A stretch of DNA of 27,905 nt from an uncultured Erwinia sp. (GTDB lineage Bacteria; Pseudomonadota; Gammaproteobacteria; Enterobacterales; Enterobacteriaceae). Each line of letters opens with the position of its first letter. Position 1 is the first letter of the stretch. The DNA is taken from positions 1 through 27,905 of the forward strand of contig CAMIKG010000059.1 in assembly GCA_946221915.1 (NCBI GenBank), given 5' to 3'. Positions 22,078 through 27,905 of this stretch are shown one piece after another. The notes beneath the pieces were generated by a model. It ran no database searches and was not told the DNA's origin. It was given only the letters and a program-made list of their open reading frames with translations. Both the position numbers and the translations under genes were made by a program.

Positions 22078-23706
22078 ATGACCAACATCACGAAAAAAAG
22101 CCTGGTGGCCCTTGGGGTAATGGCCGCACTGGGCGCTCACACAGCATTCGCCGCCAATGTTCCGGCTGGCGTTGAACTGGCCGCTAAGCAGGAACTGGTC
22201 AAAGGCAACGGCGCAGAACTGCAGTCAATGGACCCGCATAAAATTGAAGGGGTGCCGGAATCAAACGTGGCGCGCGATGTGCTGGAAGGTCTGGTGACCG
22301 GCGACGCGGAAGGTCATCCTATTCCTGGCGTGGCGGAAAGCTGGGAAAGCAAAGACAGCAAGGTGTGGATTTTCCACCTGCGCAAAGATGCAAAATGGTC
22401 GAATGGCGAACCTGTTACAGCGGACGATTTTGTCTATAGCTGGCAGCGTCTGGCGGACCCGAACACCGCGTCACCCTATGCCAGCTATCTGCAGTATGGC
22501 CATCTGGTTAATATCGACGACATCATCGCCGGTAAGAAAAAACCTTCCGAACTGGGTGTGAAGGCGCTGGACGCCAAAACCCTGGAAGTCACCCTGAGCG
22601 AGCCAGTACCGTATTTCTACAAACTGCTGGTGCACTCCTCCATGTCGCCAGTGTATAAGCCTGCGGTAGAGAAATTTGGCGAGAAGTGGACTCAGCCAGA
22701 AAACTGGGTGGGTAACGGTGCGTTTAAACTGAAAGAGTGGGTGGTTAACGAGCGTATCGTGCTCGAGCGTAATACCAGTTACTGGGATAACGCCAATACC
22801 AAACTGGATAAAGTCACCTTCCTGCCAATCTCTTCTGAAGTGACCGACGTTAACCGCTATCGCAGCGGCGGCAGCGATATGACCTATAACAATATGCCGA
22901 TCGAACTGTTCCAGAAGCTGAAAAAAGAGATCCCGAAAGAAGTCCATGTTGACCCGTATCTCTGCACCTATTATTACGAAATTAATAACCAGAAAGCGCC
23001 ATTTAACGACCCGCGCGTGCGTACCGCGCTGAAACTGGGTATGGATCGCGACATTATCGTCAATAAGGTGAAAAACCAGGGCGATCTGCCAGCTTACAGC
23101 TACACCCCGCCATACACCGACGGTATCAAACTGACCCAGCCAGAGTGGTTCGGCTGGTCACAGGAAAAACGCAACGAAGAAGCGAAAAAACTGCTGGCGG
23201 AAGCCGGTTATACTGCGGCAAAACCGCTGACCTTCGATCTGCTGTACAACACTTCCGATCTGCATAAAAAGCTGGCTATCGCCGCTGCCTCTATCTGGAA
23301 GAAAAACCTCGGCGTGGAAGTGAAGCTGCAGAACCAGGAGTGGAAAACCTTCCTCGACACCCGTCATCAGGGCACCTTTGATGTGGCGCGTGCTGGCTGG
23401 TGTGCGGACTATAACGAACCGACCACCTTCCTGAACACTATGCTGTCAGACAGCAGCAACAACACCGCGCATTATAAGAGCGAAGCCTTCGACAAGCTGA
23501 TGGGTGAAACCCTGGCTGCGCCGGATGAAGCGAAACGCTCTGCGCTGTATGCCGAAGCGGAAAAAATCCTCGATAAAGATTCCGCGATTGTGCCGCTGTA
23601 CTACTACGTGAACGCGCGTCTGGTGAAACCTTATGTCGGCGGTTATACCGGCAAAGATCCGCTGGATAATGTTTACGATAAAAATCTCTACATCATTAAA
23701 CATTAA
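22078..23706 (+). CDS. oppA: Oligopeptide ABC transporter binding protein OppA (second, canonical copy)
   Basis: The periplasmic receptor that captures 2-5 residue peptides for OppBCDF. It has 542 residues (543 in E. coli). The signal peptide ends HTAFA|ANVP. The ligand contacts K307 (NKVKNQG), H371 (SDLHKK), R413 and D419 (WCADYNEPT) are all present at Salmonella numbering, so this is the canonical receptor. One oddity: the conserved RSGEIDMT reads RSGGSDMT (mature 238-245), while OppA1 keeps the usual form. The start at 22078 matches MTNITKKSLVALG and has GGAG about 9 bases upstream. The preceding 141 bp of open frame is untranslated leader. Confidence 0.96.
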   Translation: MTNITKKSLVALGVMAALGAHTAFAANVPAGVELAAKQELVKGNGAELQSMDPHKIEGVPESNVARDVLEGLVTGDAEGHPIPGVAESWESKDSKVWIFHLRKDAKWSNGEPVTADDFVYSWQRLADPNTASPYASYLQYGHLVNIDDIIAGKKKPSELGVKALDAKTLEVTLSEPVPYFYKLLVHSSMSPVYKPAVEKFGEKWTQPENWVGNGAFKLKEWVVNERIVLERNTSYWDNANTKLDKVTFLPISSEVTDVNRYRSGGSDMTYNNMPIELFQKLKKEIPKEVHVDPYLCTYYYEINNQKAPFNDPRVRTALKLGMDRDIIVNKVKNQGDLPAYSYTPPYTDGIKLTQPEWFGWSQEKRNEEAKKLLAEAGYTAAKPLTFDLLYNTSDLHKKLAIAAASIWKKNLGVEVKLQNQEWKTFLDTRHQGTFDVARAGWCADYNEPTTFLNTMLSDSSNNTAHYKSEAFDKLMGETLAAPDEAKRSALYAEAEKILDKDSAIVPLYYYVNARLVKPYVGGYTGKDPLDNVYDKNLYIIKH

Positions 23707-23708
23707 TT

Positions 23709-23847
23709 GGCGCCTCTGTTAGCGCCGGGCGGCGCATATTGCCGCCGCCCTGAGCAATACAGTGGCTGGTATGCCGGCCACTGCATGAATACTTGAAGTA
23801 TGCCCGACATTTTTCAGGCGGCAGGCGTGGACTATTCCGCGCCTGCC
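23709..23847 (+). terminator. Array of four hairpins between oppA2 and oppB
   Basis: Consecutive stems are GGCGC/GCGCC (23709-23726), GGGCGGCG/CGCCGCCC (23727-23750), CAGTGGCTGG/CCGGCCACTG with loop TATG (23760-23783), and GGCAGGCGTGG/CCGCGCCTGCC with loop ACTATT (23820-23847). None has a U-tract. Such arrays protect the upstream message from 3' exonucleases and reduce downstream expression, which fits the need for far more binding protein than permease. Confidence 0.75.
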
Positions 23848-23887
23848 AGCTGACGAGTGGGGTATCGCAGCCTTTGCAGGTAGAGCA

Positions 23888-24808
23888 ATGTTAAAGTTCA
23901 TCTTACGTCGTTGTCTGGAAGCGATTCCGACGTTATTTATCCTGATTACTATTTCCTTCTTTATGATGCGCCTCGCGCCGGGCAGCCCGTTCACCGGTGA
24001 ACGCACGCTGTCGCCGGAAGTGATGGCGAATATTGAAGCCAAATATCATTTAAACGATCCGATCATGACGCAGTATTTCAGTTATCTGAAACAGCTGGCG
24101 CATGGCGATTTCGGTCCGTCGTTTAAATATAAAGATTATTCGGTTAACGATTTGGTGGCGAGCTCGTTCCCGGTATCAGCAAAACTGGGCGCGGCGGCGT
24201 TTATTTTTGCCGTGGTGCTCGGGGTGAGCGCCGGGGTGATTGCCGCGCTGAATCAGAACACCAAATGGGATTACGCCGTGATGGGGGTCGCGATGACCGG
24301 GGTGGTCATCCCCAGTTTTGTGGTGGCGCCGCTGCTGGTGCTGGTGTTCGCCATCACGCTGAAATGGCTGCCGGGTGGCGGCTGGAACGGCGGGGCGCTG
24401 AAATTTATGATCCTGCCGATGGTAGCGCTGTCCCTGGCGTATATCGCCAGTATCGCGCGTATCACCCGTGGTTCGATGATTGAAGTGCTGCACTCCAACT
24501 TTATTCGCACCGCCCGCGCGAAAGGGCTGCCGATGCGCCGCATCGTGCTGCGTCACGCGCTGAAACCCGCGCTGCTGCCCGTACTGTCCTACCTTGGTCC
24601 GGCCTTCGTCGGCATTATCACCGGTTCCATGGTGATTGAAACCATTTACGGTCTGCCGGGTATTGGCCAGCTGTTCGTCAATGGTGCGCTTAACCGTGAC
24701 TACTCGCTGGTGCTCAGCCTGACCATTCTGGTCGGCGGCTTAACCATTCTGTTTAATGCGATCGTTGATGTGCTGTATGCCGTCATCGATCCAAAAATTC
24801 GTTACTGA
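23888..24808 (+). CDS. oppB: Oligopeptide ABC transporter permease OppB
   Basis: One of the two inner-membrane channel subunits of the Opp importer. It has 306 residues, as in E. coli, with about six membrane segments. The N-terminal MLKFILRRCLEAIPTLFILITI is typical of DppB/OppB permeases. The cytoplasmic EAA loop that docks on the ATPases is visible in FIRTARAKGLPMRRIVLRHALKP. It lies 181 bp after oppA2 behind the hairpin array, and oppC follows after 14 bp. Confidence 0.97.
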   Translation: MLKFILRRCLEAIPTLFILITISFFMMRLAPGSPFTGERTLSPEVMANIEAKYHLNDPIMTQYFSYLKQLAHGDFGPSFKYKDYSVNDLVASSFPVSAKLGAAAFIFAVVLGVSAGVIAALNQNTKWDYAVMGVAMTGVVIPSFVVAPLLVLVFAITLKWLPGGGWNGGALKFMILPMVALSLAYIASIARITRGSMIEVLHSNFIRTARAKGLPMRRIVLRHALKPALLPVLSYLGPAFVGIITGSMVIETIYGLPGIGQLFVNGALNRDYSLVLSLTILVGGLTILFNAIVDVLYAVIDPKIRY

Positions 24809-24822
24809 TTCAGGAGCTCGTT

Positions 24823-25731
24823 ATGTTGTTGAGTAAGAAAAATAGCGATGCTGTTGAAGCTTTCAGCGAGAAGCTGGATGTGGAAGGACGCAGCCTGTGG
24901 CAGGATGCGCGCCGTCGTTTTATCCATAACCGTGCGGCGCTGACCAGCCTGTTTGTGCTGCTGCTGATTGCCCTGTTTGTGGTTTTCGCGCCGATGCTCT
25001 CTGCCTTTACCTATGATGACACCGACTGGGCGATGATGTCCGCGGCGCCGGATATGGCATCAGGCCACTATTTTGGCACCGACTCTTCCGGGCGTGACCT
25101 GCTGGTGCGCGTGGCGATTGGCGGCCGCATCTCGCTGATGGTGGGGATTGCTGCGGCGCTGGTGGCTGTCGTGGTCGGCACGCTGTACGGCTCGCTGGCA
25201 GGTTATCTCGGTGGCAAAACCGACTCCGTGATGATGCGTCTGCTGGAGATCCTTAACTCCTTCCCGTTTATGTTCTTCGTCATCCTGCTGGTGACCTTCT
25301 TTGGTCAGAACATTCTGCTGATCTTTGTCGCCATTGGCATGGTGTCGTGGCTGGATATGGCGCGTATTGTGCGCGGCCAGACCCTGAGCCTGAAACGCAA
25401 AGAGTTTATCGAAGCGGCGCAGGTGGGCGGCGTCTCCACCGCCAATATCGTGGTGCGCCATATTGTGCCGAACGTGCTGGGGGTGGTGGTGGTTTACGCC
25501 TCTCTGCTGGTACCGAGCATGATCCTGTTCGAATCCTTCCTGAGTTTCCTCGGTCTCGGCACCCAGGAGCCATTGAGCAGCTGGGGTGCATTGCTGAGTG
25601 ACGGCGCTAACTCGATGGAAGTGTCGCCATGGCTGCTGCTCTGGCCGGCAGGTTTTCTGGTGATTACGCTGTTCTGTTTCAACTTTATTGGCGATGGCCT
25701 GCGTGACGCCCTCGACCCGAAAGATCGTTAA
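24823..25731 (+). CDS. oppC: Oligopeptide ABC transporter permease OppC
   Basis: The second channel subunit of the importer, 302 residues, as in E. coli. A cytoplasmic N-terminal extension (about 1-40) precedes the first membrane helix, as in the DppC/OppC group. The EAA loop reads EFIEAAQVGGVSTANIVVRH. The FGTDSSGRDLLVR signature typical of these permeases is present near residue 85. The ribosome site CAGGAG is strong. OppC pairs with OppB to form the pore and contacts OppD/OppF. Confidence 0.97.
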   Translation: MLLSKKNSDAVEAFSEKLDVEGRSLWQDARRRFIHNRAALTSLFVLLLIALFVVFAPMLSAFTYDDTDWAMMSAAPDMASGHYFGTDSSGRDLLVRVAIGGRISLMVGIAAALVAVVVGTLYGSLAGYLGGKTDSVMMRLLEILNSFPFMFFVILLVTFFGQNILLIFVAIGMVSWLDMARIVRGQTLSLKRKEFIEAAQVGGVSTANIVVRHIVPNVLGVVVVYASLLVPSMILFESFLSFLGLGTQEPLSSWGALLSDGANSMEVSPWLLLWPAGFLVITLFCFNFIGDGLRDALDPKDR

Positions 25732-25742
25732 GGAGTTTCCCG

Positions 25743-26759
25743 ATGAGTACGATTGAACACCAGCCAGCGATGGCGACTACGGCGGGAAGCGCGGCGCTGC
25801 TGGACGTAAAAGACCTGCGCGTCACCTTTGGCACTCCGGACGGTGATGTCACCGCAGTAAATGACCTGAACTTTAGCCTGAACGCCGGGGAAACCCTCGG
25901 TATCGTCGGCGAGTCCGGCTCGGGTAAATCGCAGACGGCTTTTGCCCTGATGGGGTTGCTGGCCAGCAATGGCCGTATTGGTGGCTCGGCGCTGTTTAAT
26001 GGCAAAGAGATCCTTAATCTGCCGGAAAAGCAGCTGAACAAGCTGCGCGCCGAACAAATCGCGATGATTTTCCAGGACCCGATGACCTCGCTGAACCCCT
26101 ACATGAAAGTGGGGGAGCAGCTGATGGAAGTGCTGCAGCTGCATAAAGGTCTCAGCAGCGCGCAGGCGTTTGAAGAGTCGGTACGTATGCTGGATGCGGT
26201 GAAAATGCCGGAAGCGCGCAAACGTATGAAGATGTACCCGCATGAGTTTTCTGGCGGCATGCGTCAGCGTGTGATGATCGCCATGGCGCTGCTGTGCCGG
26301 CCAAAACTGTTGATCGCTGATGAACCGACCACGGCGCTGGATGTGACGGTGCAGGCGCAGATCATGACGCTGCTGAATGAGCTGAAGCGCGAATTCAATA
26401 CCGCGATCATTATGATTACTCACGATCTCGGTGTGGTGGCAGGGATCTGTAATAAGGTGCTGGTGATGTACGCCGGGCGCACCATGGAGTACGGCCACGC
26501 ACGCGACGTGTTTTATCGTCCGGCGCATCCGTATTCGATTGGCCTGCTGAATGCGGTGCCGCGTCTTGATGCCACTGAGAATGAATCACTGCTGACCATT
26601 CCCGGCAATCCACCCAACCTGCTGCGTCTGCCGCAGGGTTGCCCGTTCCAGCCGCGTTGTCCGCATGCGATGGATATCTGTGCCAGCGCACCGCCGCTGC
26701 GCGCCTTTGAGCAGGGGCGGTTACGCGCCTGCTTTAAACCGGTGGAGGAGCTGGTATGA
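25743..26759 (+). CDS. oppD: Oligopeptide ABC transporter ATP-binding protein OppD
   Basis: One of two ATPases that power peptide import. It has 338 residues (337 in E. coli). Walker A is GESGSGKS (56-63), the Q-loop glutamine is Q111, the signature is SGGMRQR (170-176), Walker B is LLIADEP (189-195) and the switch histidine is H227. The C-terminal oligopeptide-specific domain carries a cysteine cluster (CPFQPRCPHAMDIC), which in the related DppD holds an iron-sulfur cluster; that role here is inference. A TAAGGAG ribosome site lies upstream. The stop overlaps the oppF start by 4 bp (ATGA). Confidence 0.97.
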   Translation: MSTIEHQPAMATTAGSAALLDVKDLRVTFGTPDGDVTAVNDLNFSLNAGETLGIVGESGSGKSQTAFALMGLLASNGRIGGSALFNGKEILNLPEKQLNKLRAEQIAMIFQDPMTSLNPYMKVGEQLMEVLQLHKGLSSAQAFEESVRMLDAVKMPEARKRMKMYPHEFSGGMRQRVMIAMALLCRPKLLIADEPTTALDVTVQAQIMTLLNELKREFNTAIIMITHDLGVVAGICNKVLVMYAGRTMEYGHARDVFYRPAHPYSIGLLNAVPRLDATENESLLTIPGNPPNLLRLPQGCPFQPRCPHAMDICASAPPLRAFEQGRLRACFKPVEELV

Positions 26760-27757
26760 GTCAGGTCGCTGAGAAAAAAGTGTTGCTGGAAATCGCCGAT
26801 CTCAAGGTGCACTTCGATATTAAAGACGGCAAACAGTGGTTCTGGCAGCCGCCAAAAACGCTGAAAGCGGTGGATGGCGTCAGCCTGCGGCTGTATGAAG
26901 GGGAGACCCTCGGCGTGGTGGGCGAGTCCGGCTGTGGTAAATCGACGCTGGCGCGCGCCATTATCGGCCTGGTGAAAGCGACCGACGGCCGTGTTGCCTG
27001 GTTAGGCCGCGACCTGCTGGGGCAGAGTCAGGAAGAGTGGCGCAAGGCGCGCAGCGACATCCAGATGATTTTCCAGGACCCGCTGGCATCGCTGAATCCG
27101 CGTATGACCATTGGCGAGATCATTGCCGAGCCGTTACGCACTTACCATCCCAAAATGCCGCGTCAGGAAGTGAAGGACAAGGTGAAAGCGATGATGATGA
27201 AGGTGGGGCTGCTGCCGAACCTGATCAACCGCTATCCCCATGAGTTCTCCGGCGGTCAGTGCCAGCGTATTGGTATCGCGCGTGCGCTGATTCTGGAGCC
27301 AAAGCTGATTATCTGCGATGAGCCGGTGTCGGCGCTGGATGTGTCGATTCAGGCGCAGGTGGTGAACCTGCTGCAGCAGTTGCAGCGTGAGATGGGGCTG
27401 TCGCTGATCTTTATCGCCCATGACCTGGCGGTGGTGAAGCATATTTCCGATCGCGTGCTGGTGATGTATCTCGGCCATGCGGTGGAGCTGGGCACTTATA
27501 ACGAAGTGTATAACGACCCGCAGCATCCCTATACCCGCGCGCTGATGTCGGCAGTGCCGATCCCGGATCCGGATCTGGAGCAGAATAAAACCATTCAGCT
27601 GCTGGAAGGAGAGTTGCCGTCGCCGATTAACCCGCCGTCCGGTTGCGTGTTCCGCACCCGCTGTCCGATTGCCGGGCCGGAGTGCGCCAAAACGCGGCCG
27701 CTGCTGGAGGGCAGTTTCCGCCATGCGGTGTCGTGTCTGAAGGTGGATCCGCTGTAA
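26756..27757 (+). CDS. oppF: Oligopeptide ABC transporter ATP-binding protein OppF
   Basis: Partner ATPase of OppD, 333 residues (334 in E. coli). Walker A is GESGCGKS (56-63), the signature is SGGQCQR (165-171), Walker B is LIICDEP (184-190) and the switch histidine is H222. The C-terminal cysteine motif CVFRTRCPIAGPEC matches the family. The 4-bp overlap with oppD implies coupled translation and 1:1 supply of the heterodimer. It is the last recognisable gene in the window, and the operon order oppBCDF is the standard one. Confidence 0.97.
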   Translation: MSQVAEKKVLLEIADLKVHFDIKDGKQWFWQPPKTLKAVDGVSLRLYEGETLGVVGESGCGKSTLARAIIGLVKATDGRVAWLGRDLLGQSQEEWRKARSDIQMIFQDPLASLNPRMTIGEIIAEPLRTYHPKMPRQEVKDKVKAMMMKVGLLPNLINRYPHEFSGGQCQRIGIARALILEPKLIICDEPVSALDVSIQAQVVNLLQQLQREMGLSLIFIAHDLAVVKHISDRVLVMYLGHAVELGTYNEVYNDPQHPYTRALMSAVPIPDPDLEQNKTIQLLEGELPSPINPPSGCVFRTRCPIAGPECAKTRPLLEGSFRHAVSCLKVDPL

Positions 27758-27905
27758 AAGAGAAAGGAGCCTTCAGGCTAGTGCTTGTCAGTGAAGCATC
27801 TTACTGTGCTGTGCCCGCGCGGCCTGACTGTTCCTGCGGTCTGGCTGGTCCTCGCGCCACGCTGCGCGCGGTGCCTTCACTTCACTCGTCAGCCTGACGG
27901 ACCGG
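27758..27905. other. Non-coding region after oppF, structured
   Basis: A short AGCCT-TC-AGGCT palindrome follows the oppF stop. Beyond it GTGAAG (27791-27796) can pair with CTTCAC near 27875-27880, and CCGCGC (27815-27820) with GCGCGG (27866-27871), giving an imperfect long inverted repeat of about 90 bp. No canonical U-tract terminator is seen. The window ends within this region. Confidence 0.4.

Overview
The window reads as chromosomal core DNA of an enterobacterium. Nearly every protein is close to its Escherichia coli counterpart in length, and catalytic residues fall at E. coli/Salmonella numbers (SppA K209/S409, TopB Y328, RssB D58, AdhE C246, OppA H371/R413/D419). The gene order differs from E. 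coli. The sppA-ydjA-topB block (without selD), ynjH and xthA sit directly beside the tyrT-purU-rssAB-galU-hns-tdk-adhE-ychE-opp block. In E. coli these are separate regions. A ugd-type UDP-glucose dehydrogenase and a UDP-glucuronate 4-epimerase follow galU. This suggests a Pantoea/Erwinia-like lineage, which is inference from gene content and not proven. No phage, insertion sequence, transposase, CRISPR array or plasmid gene is visible.

Left third (1-7900): an 8-bp tandem repeat lies at the left edge beside the sppA terminator. Then come sppA (-), the divergent ydjA-topB-ynjH run (+) and xthA (-), with a long perfect hairpin between the convergent ynjH and xthA. Next are two identical tRNA-Tyr(GUA) genes (-), embedded in a tandemly duplicated, rtT-like spacer and preceded by a stringent-type tyrT promoter, followed by purU and ychJ (-).

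Middle (7900-18000): rssA-rssB (sigma-S turnover adaptor and its neighbour), then galU-ugd-uge. The last three form a compact operon from glucose-1-phosphate to UDP-galacturonate and end at a strong terminator. They are followed by hns (-), tdk (+) and adhE (-), with a bidirectional terminator between tdk and adhE.

Right third (18000-27905): ychE, then a 1.1-kb non-coding region, then the oligopeptide ABC importer oppA1-oppA2-oppB-oppC-oppD-oppF. The non-coding region holds two near-identical 100-bp structured repeats, a 134-bp nested inverted repeat, two NtrC-like enhancer sites and a sigma-54-like -24/-12 element. The binding-protein gene is duplicated. The first copy keeps the residues that grip the peptide backbone and N-terminus but has lost two of the three positive residues that receive the peptide C-terminus. 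This points to nitrogen-regulated peptide uptake with two receptors of different ligand-length preference, and it is the most interesting system in the window.
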